Below, in pieces: positions 56,791-64,000 of a stretch of DNA of 64,000 nucleotides; the stretch's first letter is position 1, and every line of letters begins with the position of its first letter. The DNA is from Chloroflexus aurantiacus J-10-fl. GTDB taxonomy: Bacteria > Chloroflexota > Chloroflexia > Chloroflexales > Chloroflexaceae. Location of the stretch: positions 3,844,001-3,908,000 of the forward strand of contig NC_010175.1 of NCBI RefSeq assembly GCF_000018865.1, given 5' to 3'. The notes beneath the pieces are model-generated. The model saw nothing but the letters and a program-made list of their open reading frames with translations. It had not been told where the DNA came from and did no database searches. The translations under genes and the position numbers were made by a program.

Positions 56791-57032
56791 TGTCGTTACT
56801 TTACATAAATCAGGTTGCTGCCCTTGTCACCACAGAGACGCGGAGGACACAGAGGATGGGCATAACCTGAGTTGCTACCGTGAAGCGTAACATAGCGCGT
56901 CCGTGAAAACCGGCTGCTCCCCAAACCGTTCATGCGGTTACGCCACACAGTGTTACATGCAACATCGTGCTGTTCATCCTGTCAGTCAACCGCCGTGGCC
57001 TGCTCACAGCATAGATGGCAACGTGAGTTACT
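56791..57032. other. Gap after nuo terminator, nothing recognised
   Basis: About 240 bases between the nuo terminator and the TIR element; a fragment 'CACCACAGAGACGCGGAGGAC' resembles common dispersed repeats, but no second copy lies in the window. Confidence 0.4.
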
Positions 57033-57424
57033 TAGAACTCATTTCATAAAACGCTGTACTGTCATGCTCTAACAACCATCTCCGGTGCCATCATGCGCTG
57101 GATTGGTTGCCTTGCTCGCTCATCATGCGCGTGCCGCGAAGTTTGGAGTGCGGCAGCCATGCTGCCGCGCCAACCATGCTCCCGATCTGGCACGTGTCAG
57201 GTCGTTGACCCGGCTGGTCACGCGAATGCCAGGTGTGCTCGTCTCGATCATGCATGGAATCGGTCGGCAATGAATGAGATACCTTTATAGTAAATGTTTT
57301 GGCTCATGTTCAAAAGTGGTGCAAACGGTCAATCATCGGGGTTTATTGCGGCACAAGGACAAGTATGAGTGTACCCTATTGCACCGAGTTTGAACATGAG
57401 CCAATGTTTTTGAAACAGGTTCTA
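57033..57424 (+). mobile_element. TIR element, copy 3, containing REP hairpin and a nested insertion
   Basis: The left end TAGAACTCATTTCATAAAA and right end (minus strand) TAGAACCTGTTTCAAAAAC match the element at 12142. A perfect REP hairpin with its TTTGGAGT lead lies at 57150-57168. Without the nested 102-bp insertion and its 8-bp duplication, the element is 282 bp. Its last three bases form the stop codon of the pseudo-receiver gene on the minus strand. Confidence 0.65.
57301..57402 (+). mobile_element. 102-bp MITE with 14-bp TIRs and 8-bp target duplication (ISL3-like)
   Basis: GGCTCATGTTCAAA (57301-57314) is repeated exactly inverted at 57389-57402, with a further GGTGCAA match inside. 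AATGTTTT flanks it on both sides (57293-57300 and 57403-57410). GGCTC... termini and 8-bp AT-rich duplications are hallmarks of the ISL3 family. No coding capacity, so it would be mobilised in trans. It is inserted in the TIR element 57033-57424. Confidence 0.85.
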
Positions 57425-57781
57425 CTGTCCCTGCCCCAACAAGAAATTAATCGTATCGATTAAAACCGGTGCCTCTACCGGCTCAGGAACGATGGCAATC
57501 GTCCAATCACTGGCGTAAGGTACCGACTGCAACTCATTCATCGGCAAGCCACTGACAATCACAATCGGCACATTTGCGGTTGTTTCATCTGCCCGCAGGC
57601 GTTCAATCACCTGTTCTTCGGGTGAGGCCAATGCTGGCATTGCAACAACAAACAGCGCCGGCAGCGCTGCGGGCAGCGTATCTGGGGTACAAATCGTCAC
57701 GCGGAAGTCGTGCGCCGAGATCAGATCGGCCAACCGGCTAGCGGTCGTATTATCGGACGATACCACTGCAACCTCAACCAT
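57422..57781 (-). CDS. Pseudo-receiver (CheY-like) domain protein
   Basis: 119 residues, one receiver-like domain: 'VEVAVVSSDNTTASRLADLIS' as strand 1/helix 1, 'ALFVVAMPALAS' as strand 3, 'NVPIVIVSGLP' as strand 4 (the switch Ser kept), 'TIAIVPEPVEAPVLIDTI' as strand 5. The phospho-acceptor Asp position is Ala47 and the conserved Lys before Pro is Glu, so ordinary phosphotransfer is unlikely. It may be a protein-protein adaptor. The stop codon lies in the end of a TIR element, so the original C-terminus may have been changed by a few residues. fabI lies upstream on the same strand, 61 bases away. Confidence 0.65.
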   Translation of the reverse strand: MVEVAVVSSDNTTASRLADLISAHDFRVTICTPDTLPAALPALFVVAMPALASPEEQVIERLRADETTANVPIVIVSGLPMNELQSVPYASDWTIAIVPEPVEAPVLIDTINFLLGQGQ

Positions 57782-57842
57782 GCTCTCCTCCGCATTGTCG
57801 TGCGCGCATTGCGTTCATTGTAGCATACCGGCGGGTGATCTG

Positions 57843-58625
57843 CTACTCTTCACCGCTACCGGGCACGACCACATTAAAGCCGGCATCAACATAATGGATT
57901 TCGCCGGTTACGCCGGCTGCGAGCGGTGAGCAGAGATACAGGGCGGCATTTCCTACATCTTCAATCGTGACATTGCGCCGCAGGGGAGCATATTCGGCGA
58001 AATGTTTGTGCAGGCTGCGGAAATTGGCAATGCCACTGGCAGCCAGGGTGCGAATCGGGCCGGCGCTGATCGCGTTGACTCTGATCCCACGGGGGCCAAG
58101 ACCGGCAGCGAGATAGCGCACGCTGGCTTCCAGCGCAGCTTTGGCGACACCCATCACATTGTAGCTGCCGATCACCTGGCGTGCACCGTGGTAGGTTAAT
58201 GTCAGGACGCTGGCGTCAGGGGCAAAGATCGGTTCGGCGGCCTTGACCAGCGCGATCAGTGAGTATGCGCTGATCTCAAGGGCGATGCGGAATCCTTCGC
58301 GGGTTGTGTTCAGGATTGTGCCACTCAGCTCTTCTTTGTTGGCGAAGGCAATAGCGTGGACGAGAAAATCAATCTGTCCGAATGTTTCACGTGCCTGTTC
58401 GATCAAGGCGGTAATGTCTTCATCTTTGGACACGTCACAGGGCACGATCAACGGCGAGTTGAGGCTTTCCGCCAGCGGACGGACCCGCCGTTCAAGTGCT
58501 TCACCAAGGTACGTGAAACCGATAGTAGCTCCCTCGCGGTGTAGTGCCTGCGCAATCCCCCAGGCAATCGAGCGATCATTGGCTACGCCAAGGATCAGGC
58601 CCTTTTTTCCCTCCATCAGGCCCAT
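57843..58625 (-). CDS. fabI: Enoyl-[acyl-carrier-protein] reductase (NADH)
   Basis: The frame opens at 58691, but the ATG at 58625 follows GGAGG and gives 260 residues starting '[24 protein letters not shown]', the FabI cofactor motif (G-x5-S-I-A-W). The active-site Tyr-x6-Lys is visible in '[21 protein letters not shown]'; '[14 protein letters not shown]' is the substrate loop. FabI carries out the last reduction in each round of type II fatty acid elongation in the cytoplasm and is the triclosan target in other bacteria. The gene is single, followed on its strand by the pseudo-receiver gene. Confidence 0.96.
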   Translation of the reverse strand: MGLMEGKKGLILGVANDRSIAWGIAQALHREGATIGFTYLGEALERRVRPLAESLNSPLIVPCDVSKDEDITALIEQARETFGQIDFLVHAIAFANKEELSGTILNTTREGFRIALEISAYSLIALVKAAEPIFAPDASVLTLTYHGARQVIGSYNVMGVAKAALEASVRYLAAGLGPRGIRVNAISAGPIRTLAASGIANFRSLHKHFAEYAPLRRNVTIEDVGNAALYLCSPLAAGVTGEIHYVDAGFNVVVPGSGEE

Positions 58626-58994
58626 GGTACATCCTCCATTATTGTGCTGTCTGGCAGCATGCTTTCCTGAGCAAACGTTGCGTTGCCTCACTAGCGCGCC
58701 ATCTTACCATACTTTGGCGGATAGCACTGTGGCGGGGTGAGGGGAATGGGTGAGATGTTTTGGTTGGCCTGTCCTTCGCCATCCCTCACCCGAAACCCCG
58801 GTCACGGTTAGCACCATCTGGCAGGTGCGAGTGTGGCTTTTGCGCCAGGCCGGTTCGGTGCTGTGTGGGTGAGGGTACGATGATCAACCTATCGCCGATA
58901 CATAGCAGGTAATATCAAATCTGGCAAAAGTCATGACACACCGGCCAGTATGCCCTGACTCTGCACCTGAACGATACACTGCCGGACGCCAGTT

Positions 58995-59016
58995 GGGGCG
59001 ACGCATGCGTCGCCCC
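58995..59016. repeat. Perfect 22-nt palindrome of the GGGGC...GCCCC hairpin family
   Basis: GGGGCGACGC followed by its exact inverted complement, then TACGCC. A near copy lies at 60355-60376 (one mismatch). Confidence 0.7.
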
Positions 59017-59201
59017 TACGCCGATGACCACATGCGTGGGGTACACCTCCACACGCACGCCGACACGCCATGCCGTGCCCTGCGCCGATGACAACCCACT
59101 AGCGACTCGCCCGTGGCACACCCGCCAACGTTTCAGCAGGAGGATCATACCGGAACAATGCACATTCCCGCTATACCCAGATGCTGCACCGTAGGACGCC
59201 A

Positions 59202-59229
59202 GTAGGGGCATGGCATGCCGTGCCCCTAC
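59202..59229. repeat. Hairpin repeat GTAGGGGCA...TGCCCCTAC
   Basis: A near-perfect 28-nt palindrome with a GGCATGCC centre; same outer edges as the hairpins at 12772 and 13019. Confidence 0.65.
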
Positions 59230-60159
59230 GCCGACGGCAACTCGTCAGCGACGCGCTGGTGGCATACCTGAACAATGGCTACGTGTGTTGTTGCGTCATC
59301 CCTGCCCATAACTGCTATACATTACCCACATGTCGCGTTGCGTTAGGCTGGGCTACAAGTGCTCCTCGTGTCGGTACCCCGTGGCGCAGGCTTCCAGCCT
59401 GCGTGGAGGCATCCTCTCCACCGCCGTCAAGTGCTGGCTGTGGCCGTTGGTGTACAGGCACGAATCTGGTGCAACAACACGTCTACGCGCAGGTATCGCA
59501 TTCACACCTGACCGACTCGATGGTCGTCACGAACACATCCAGCATCCCCGTGACCAGGATGGGGAACGGCGTACCACGCGCCGGATCGTGAGCACGGCTG
59601 GCGCGGCAGCATGGCTGCCGCACGCCAAACCCTGCGACACGCACATGATGTGCGCGTAAGGCAACCCATCCAGCACGTGATAGCACGGCGCCCCTACGCC
59701 GACGGCAACTCGTCAGCGACTCGCTGGTGGCATACCTGAACAATGGCTACGTGTGTTGTTGCGTCATCCCTGCCCATAACTGCTATACATTACCCACATA
59801 TCGCGTTGCGTTAGGCTGGGCTACAAGTGCTCCTCGTGTCGGCACCCCGTGGCGCAGGCTTCCAGCCTGCGTGGAGGCATCCTCTCCACCGCCGTCAAGT
59901 GCTGGCCGGTGGTTGGTGTACAGGCACGAATCTGGTGCAACAACACGTCTACGCGCAGGTATCGCATTCACACCTGACCGACTCGATGGTCGTCACGAAC
60001 ACATCCAGCATCCCCGTGACCAGGATGGGGAACGCCGTACCACGCGCCGGATCGTGTGTACGGCTGGCGCGGCAGCATGGCTGCCACAATCCAAACCCTG
60101 CGACACCCACATGATGCGCACGTAAGGCAACCCATCCAGCACGTGATAGCACGGCTGGA
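59222..60159 (+). repeat. Two tandem copies of a ~468-bp unit
   Basis: The segment starting GCCGACGGCAACTCGTCAG at 59230 restarts at 59698, and both copies run in parallel through CTATACATTACCC (59315, 59783), GGCGCAGGCTTCCAGCC, 'GTACCACGCGCCGGATCGTG' and a reverse REP hairpin (59603-59621 perfect; 60069-60087 imperfect) to 'CCCATCCAGCACGTGATAGC'. They differ by scattered substitutions and a small deletion, so the duplication is not very recent. Confidence 0.8.
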
Positions 60160-60354
60160 GCTGCGCACTTAATAAAGTTGCAAAAATACGCAGGTGGGTC
60201 TAAGGCATTACGCCACATTCGCGCTGCCATCGTGGTCGGGTTGTAACAACTGTCGTGAGGGAAGGAGGTTGACGTCTGGGTTCATTATTTGCGACACCAT
60301 TCGTCTATCAACGGTACCGATCTTTGCGAATAGCGTACACGCCGCCGGGTTGCA

Positions 60355-60376
60355 GGGGTGACGCATGCGTCGCCCC
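60355..60376. repeat. Near-palindrome, copy of the 58995 hairpin
   Basis: GGGGTGACGC then GCGTCGCCCC around ATGCAT-like centre; differs from the 58995 copy at one base and is likewise followed by TACGC. Confidence 0.6.
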
Positions 60377-60777
60377 TACGCTACCGCAGGGGTTATCAAA
60401 GGCATAGGTGCGGAGGGTGTAGAAGCTGGAATGTCACTGCGCAGGCTGGCAGGGTATATCTGCGGTTGATCAATGCCTGCCGTTTGTTATTTCCGCTTTG
60501 CCCGTACGAATCTGTTCTAACGTCTGGAGATGACTTCCCGCAAGGCCGGGTACGGGTGGATGCAGCAATGCGCCAGGCCACTCTCGCCATATGACAGGGC
60601 TGGCTGTTGTGGCTGCCTGGATTCAAGCGGGATTATTGTGGTGTGGTCCGCAAAACCGATCTGAGACAGTTACCAAAGCGTGAATATGCTCATCGTGCAG
60701 GCGTCTCTCGTTCCGCAGTCGATTGACGGTGTGGATTTCTACTGTTGACAGTTCTTCATATACCCTCTCCCAAAATA

Positions 60778-60786
60778 TGGTACGAT
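60778..60786 (+). promoter_or_regulatory. Candidate extended -10 promoter for the foldase gene
   Basis: TGG followed by TACGAT (60781-60786) fits an extended -10 (TGnTAnnnT). No good -35 at 17 bp. It lies about 60 bases before the GTG start. Confidence 0.35.
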
Positions 60787-60848
60787 GACCGTATGACGGC
60801 ATATCAATTGTGATGTGCCAGATACCCGGTGTGGAGAGGAGTCTATTT

Positions 60849-61814
60849 GTGAGTGTTGATGCGTTTTTTCGTCGGCTGGTGTGGTTGGGGTTGGTTGCCA
60901 GTCTGCTGTTAACCGCCTGTGGTGCGCCATCTGGGCCGACTGTTGCCGGTTCGCCGACGACGGGTAATCCCCAAACGCCGCCGTCGCCGGAAGCTGGAGG
61001 TACGAGTGGTACTGTGCCGGCACCCGACGATGCAATTGCCCGAGTCGGTGAGGAGTTTATCTTGCGGCGCGATTTTGACCGGCTCTATTTGCCCGGTGCT
61101 GACCCACAGAACCTGATCGACCAAATGATCGATGTCGAGCTGGTTGTGCAGGCAGCCCTGGCCGAAGGGGCAACGGTTGATGAGGCGACTATTGACAGTC
61201 AGGTTGAGCAGTTGCGTCTCGCCCAGGCTGGAGGTGATGAAGCGCAATTTCTGACCTTTCTCCAGGATAACAATATCGCTGACGAAGAGGAATTGCGTCG
61301 GCTGCTGCGCCGTGATTATCTGATCGAGCAGATGTTGCTCAAGCACACTACGGCTGAGCAGGTGCGCGCCCGTCATATTCTGGTAGCGGCGACTCCGGAG
61401 GAGGCCGAGAGCCGGAAGGCAACTGCCGAGGCGATCCTGGCCGAATTGCAGGGTGGCGCTGATTTCGCCGCGTTGGCCCGGGCACGTTCTGATGATCCGG
61501 GATCGGCAGCGCAGGGTGGTGATCTGGGATGGGCACCGCGGGGTGTCTACGTGGAACCGTTTGAAGAAGCGGTGTTCAGCATGCAGCCCGGTGAATTGCG
61601 CCTCGTGCAAACCGATTTTGGCTGGCATATCATTGAAGTAACCGAAGGCCCGGAAGTGCGCTCGTTTACTGATCGGGCGCTCCTGGAGACCCAGGCCGGT
61701 CAGGAGGCATTTAGCGCGACCTTCCTGCCCTGGGTGGCAGAGCTGCGCAGTTCGGCTGAGGCGGCAGGCAAGATTGAGATTCTGGTTGATGTCGCCACGT
61801 TGACGCAACAGTAG
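60849..61814 (+). CDS. Lipoprotein peptidyl-prolyl isomerase (parvulin; PrsA/SurA-like foldase)
   Basis: The frame opens at 60810, but GTG 60849, preceded by GGAGAGGAG (60832-60840), begins a lipoprotein signal ('RRLVWLGLVASLLLTACG', lipobox L-T-A-C), giving 321 residues. A chaperone-like helical domain ('EEFILRRDFDRLYLPG', 'QMIDVELVVQAALAEGA') comes first, then a rotamase domain from about residue 175: 'RARHILVAATPEEAE', 'FAALARARSDDPGSAAQGGDLGWAPRG' and 'VQTDFGWHIIEV'. It would help fold exported proteins at the outer face of the membrane, possibly the large secreted proteases in this window. Confidence 0.9.
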   Translation: MSVDAFFRRLVWLGLVASLLLTACGAPSGPTVAGSPTTGNPQTPPSPEAGGTSGTVPAPDDAIARVGEEFILRRDFDRLYLPGADPQNLIDQMIDVELVVQAALAEGATVDEATIDSQVEQLRLAQAGGDEAQFLTFLQDNNIADEEELRRLLRRDYLIEQMLLKHTTAEQVRARHILVAATPEEAESRKATAEAILAELQGGADFAALARARSDDPGSAAQGGDLGWAPRGVYVEPFEEAVFSMQPGELRLVQTDFGWHIIEVTEGPEVRSFTDRALLETQAGQEAFSATFLPWVAELRSSAEAAGKIEILVDVATLTQQ

Positions 61815-62037
61815 CTGCTGGGGCTTGACACTGAAGACCTGGGGTATCGCGATGCAGTCATCTCGCGATACCCTTTGTTGTTGTGGGAACTGCTGCGCAT
61901 TCTCGTTCATCATGATAAGTGAAGACATATCTGCTCCCGATGCAGGATAGCAGAAGAACTCCTGATGGCTGTCTGCTGATCGGGATGGATGATGATAGAC
62001 ACGTTGCGTATTCTGCAGGGTAGAAGGGAGATCGCTC

Positions 62038-63765
62038 ATGCAGCACCGTCTCTGGTTGTTGTGCTTGTTTATCCTGGCCGGATGTGCAGCGGCGACGGTG
62101 CCACCTTCGCCAGAGTCATCACCGCTGCCATCCGCGTCACCAACTATTGTTGTAACCACGCCAACCAATAGTCTGCCCACCGCTGTACCAACCCTCACCC
62201 CAACGGTAGCGGCTGCCTCGCCGGTTGCGACGGCTGTTCCGCCAACGCCAACGACAATTGCGCAACCGGATGTGGTCGTGCCGGCCTATCCCGCCGAAAT
62301 CATGTTTCTGCGTAACGGCTCGCTGGTTGCGCTTGACCCGGCGAGTGGTCAGGAGCGAGTTCTGGCAAGCGGGGTGCGTGATTGGGCGGTTGATGCATCT
62401 GGTCGGCAGATTGCCATCGCCAATGATCAGGGTATCAGTATTGTGGATCGGGCGAGTGGTGTCGTGCGCAGTGTCGTGAATAACCGCACTGCCTACGGGC
62501 TGAGCTGGACATCTGATGGGTTGTCGTTTGCTTATGCGGCAGCATCTGAAGCACCGGTGTTACCGTTTGATTGGGAGCGTTGGAGTCGCTGGTGCGCAGC
62601 CGCTACGGTGTACATCGTTGATCTTCCTTCCGCAACCGAGCGCACGATTGGCCCTGGCTGTGATCCTGTCTTTGCCTCGGATGGCCGGCGGCTGGCGTAT
62701 GCAACGCCGCCAACGATGCAACCTGCCTTCCTTCCCTTCCCCGGTCAGACGAACGCGATTCAGTTGGTGAACCGGGCCGGTGCTAACGCATGGAATCCGG
62801 CGACGGCAGACGGATCGCCCGATCAGGGCTATCTCGTCTACGCGCCGGCCTGGTCACCCGATGCACGAGAGTTGGCTTATCAGCGGTTTCTCGGTTATCA
62901 GGCTCTGGTTGACATAAATCTGACAATGATTGCCGATAGTAGCGCAGGTGGGGGTGAGCCGGTTCTGGCCGGGGCGGGCTGGCATCGGCCACCGGCATTT
63001 GCGCCTGATGGAGAACGGGTAGCAATTATCGAGTACAACTTTAGTGATGCGCGCGGATTCACCGGGTACGACATCTGGAAGCTGTATCTGGTTGAACTGC
63101 GTGGTGAGCGCACTGAGTTTTTGCCGGGTGGTGATCTGACGTTGCGCGGTCAGTTGATCGCCCGGATTCCGCGGATTGTCGCCGCAGCCTGGTCGCCTGA
63201 CGGCAGTTCGCTGGCGGTACTGGCACCGGCAGCCTGGAATCCAACCGCCGATGCCAACAATCCCCTGTATGCGAACGAGGGAATGGGAGAGATCTGGCAG
63301 CTCTTGCCCCAGGGTACCCCGCAACGGCGTCTGACGACCGCGGTGGATTATGCCAGTTCGTTGGTATGGGCACCGGCCGATCTGGTGACCGCGCAGACGG
63401 CAAGCGGGACGATCCGGTTTCCGGCTGATTGGGAACTGTTGCCGCTGGCGCAGGAATCTGATCTGATGGCGACGGCCAACGGGCGATTTATTGGGCGGCG
63501 AACCGTTGCCGATGCCTCGTTGCTGAGTGCGGCGGGTTGGGCGCAGACGGTTGCCGATTGGGTGACGGTGGTTGATGCCGAGTCGCCTTATCAGCTTCCC
63601 GATGGGAGTCAGCTTATTGCCTTTAGCGGTCAACGTTCTGATGGCAGCGCGATTGCCGGGGTTGTGCGGCTGACATCCACTGCGATTATTGTCAGCTTCG
63701 CACCGCAGGCGGAATGGCCGGACTATCGGGCGAGTGGGATTGCACTGGTCGTAGCAGCACGATAA
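62038..63765 (+). CDS. PD40/TolB-like beta-propeller lipoprotein
   Basis: 575 residues; the signal 'QHRLWLLCLFILAGC' has lipobox L-A-G-C. A Pro/Thr/Ser-rich linker (about 25-80) is followed by propeller blades with 'SWTSDGLSFAYAAASEAP', 'VFASDGRRLAYATPP', 'AWSPDARELAYQRFL', 'AFAPDGERVAIIEYN' and 'AWSPDGSSLAVLAPA', the PD40 pattern of TolB-like proteins. The last 130 residues form a separate domain ('GTIRFPADWELLPLAQESDL'). It is probably surface-anchored and binds a protein or glycan; no catalytic motif. 223 bases after the foldase gene, same strand. Confidence 0.75.
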   Translation: MQHRLWLLCLFILAGCAAATVPPSPESSPLPSASPTIVVTTPTNSLPTAVPTLTPTVAAASPVATAVPPTPTTIAQPDVVVPAYPAEIMFLRNGSLVALDPASGQERVLASGVRDWAVDASGRQIAIANDQGISIVDRASGVVRSVVNNRTAYGLSWTSDGLSFAYAAASEAPVLPFDWERWSRWCAAATVYIVDLPSATERTIGPGCDPVFASDGRRLAYATPPTMQPAFLPFPGQTNAIQLVNRAGANAWNPATADGSPDQGYLVYAPAWSPDARELAYQRFLGYQALVDINLTMIADSSAGGGEPVLAGAGWHRPPAFAPDGERVAIIEYNFSDARGFTGYDIWKLYLVELRGERTEFLPGGDLTLRGQLIARIPRIVAAAWSPDGSSLAVLAPAAWNPTADANNPLYANEGMGEIWQLLPQGTPQRRLTTAVDYASSLVWAPADLVTAQTASGTIRFPADWELLPLAQESDLMATANGRFIGRRTVADASLLSAAGWAQTVADWVTVVDAESPYQLPDGSQLIAFSGQRSDGSAIAGVVRLTSTAIIVSFAPQAEWPDYRASGIALVVAAR

Positions 63766-63793
63766 GTTGGAGTGGGGAGTGGGGAGTGGGGAT

Positions 63794-63946
63794 GGGCGTG
63801 CTCCATACTGGTTGTCGCGCACCGCAATTCCGGTCCCCCCTCACCTCACCCCCCTGCCCCCGCTCCTCTCCCTCGTGGGAGAGGAGCGAGGGAGGATGGT
63901 GGGCGTGTTCCATACTGGTTGTCGCGCACCGCAATTCCGGCCCCCC
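63794..63946 (+). repeat. Direct repeat pair of ~46 bp
   Basis: GGGCGTGYTCCATACTGGTT followed by GTCGCGCACCGCAATTCCGG occurs at 63794-63840 and 63901-63946 with one or two differences. Between them is a C-rich stretch with a hairpin-like CTCCTCTCCCTCGTGGGAGAGGAG. The window ends soon after with CTATGCATTACCC (63969-63981). Confidence 0.7.
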
Positions 63947-64000
63947 TCCCGGCCTCCCCCCGCTGGGGCTATGCATTACCCATACCTCGCATACTGCCTT

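Larger units (their letters stand above)
58626..60777. other. Long non-coding gap packed with repeats
   Basis: Over 2 kb with no supported gene. It holds palindromes at 58995-59016, 59202-59229 and 60355-60376, and a 468-bp direct duplication (59222-60159) that carries reverse REP hairpins and CTATACATTACCC motifs. Short frames here are repeat-derived and lack ribosome sites. Confidence 0.65.

Noticed and set aside
56734-60848. tRNA or small RNA gene in the long gaps
   Set aside because: I looked for cloverleaf arms, GGTTCRANTCC and CCA-like ends and found none; the hairpins present belong to repeat families.
60909-62198. 429-codon minus-strand frame
   Set aside because: Antisense to the foldase lipoprotein; no motif or ribosome site.

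Overview
The window looks like a chromosomal segment of a moderately GC-rich Chloroflexota bacterium, most likely Chloroflexus or a close relative. That is inference from the protein families (full 14-subunit nuo operon, EF-P, GroESL, CHAT/STAND/WD40 proteins, proline- and threonine-rich lipoproteins) and the repeat content; no rRNA or other marker gene is present to prove it. I recognised no tRNA, rRNA or CRISPR array.

Layout. 1-846: 3' part of galT. 948-1961: a histidine-kinase-like gene. 2039-7627: a tightly linked pair, a CHAT+SIR2-like protein and a membrane-anchored STAND NTPase with WD40 repeats, which is the best candidate here for an unusual conflict or signalling system. 7795-12069: a very large secreted metalloprotease. 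12070-13216: non-coding, with mobile-element-like repeats. 13217-15591: a MarR regulator and an ABC exporter with a clear promoter/operator. 15638-18115: Lon protease broken by one in-frame TAG. 18256-21222: a PfkB-type sugar kinase and a GH13-like protein without its catalytic residues. 21414-26390: a HAD dehalogenase, a small lipoprotein and a large secreted subtilisin. 27440-29971: DoxX, GroES and GroEL. 30463-33520: EF-P, a D-2-hydroxyacid dehydrogenase and a PLP aminotransferase.

33.6-38.9 kb is a repeat island. Two arrays of a 19-nt hairpin (25 copies, spaced 59 or about 174 bp) flank a REP-associated tyrosine transposase (RAYT). A decayed second transposase and a truncated inverted-repeat element follow. 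The same hairpin sits inside TIR-bounded elements elsewhere in the window (about 12.3, 38.7 and 57.2 kb) and in a duplicated tract at 59-60 kb.

39023-40825 (minus) encodes isocitrate dehydrogenase fused to a CBS pair. 41160-56733 is the complete respiratory complex I operon nuoA-N, in canonical order, with a near-perfect sigma-70 promoter in front and a strong terminator behind. 57.0-60.8 kb holds a pseudo-receiver gene, fabI and a long repeat-rich gap. The right end carries two lipoproteins, a PrsA/SurA-like foldase and a PD40 beta-propeller protein.
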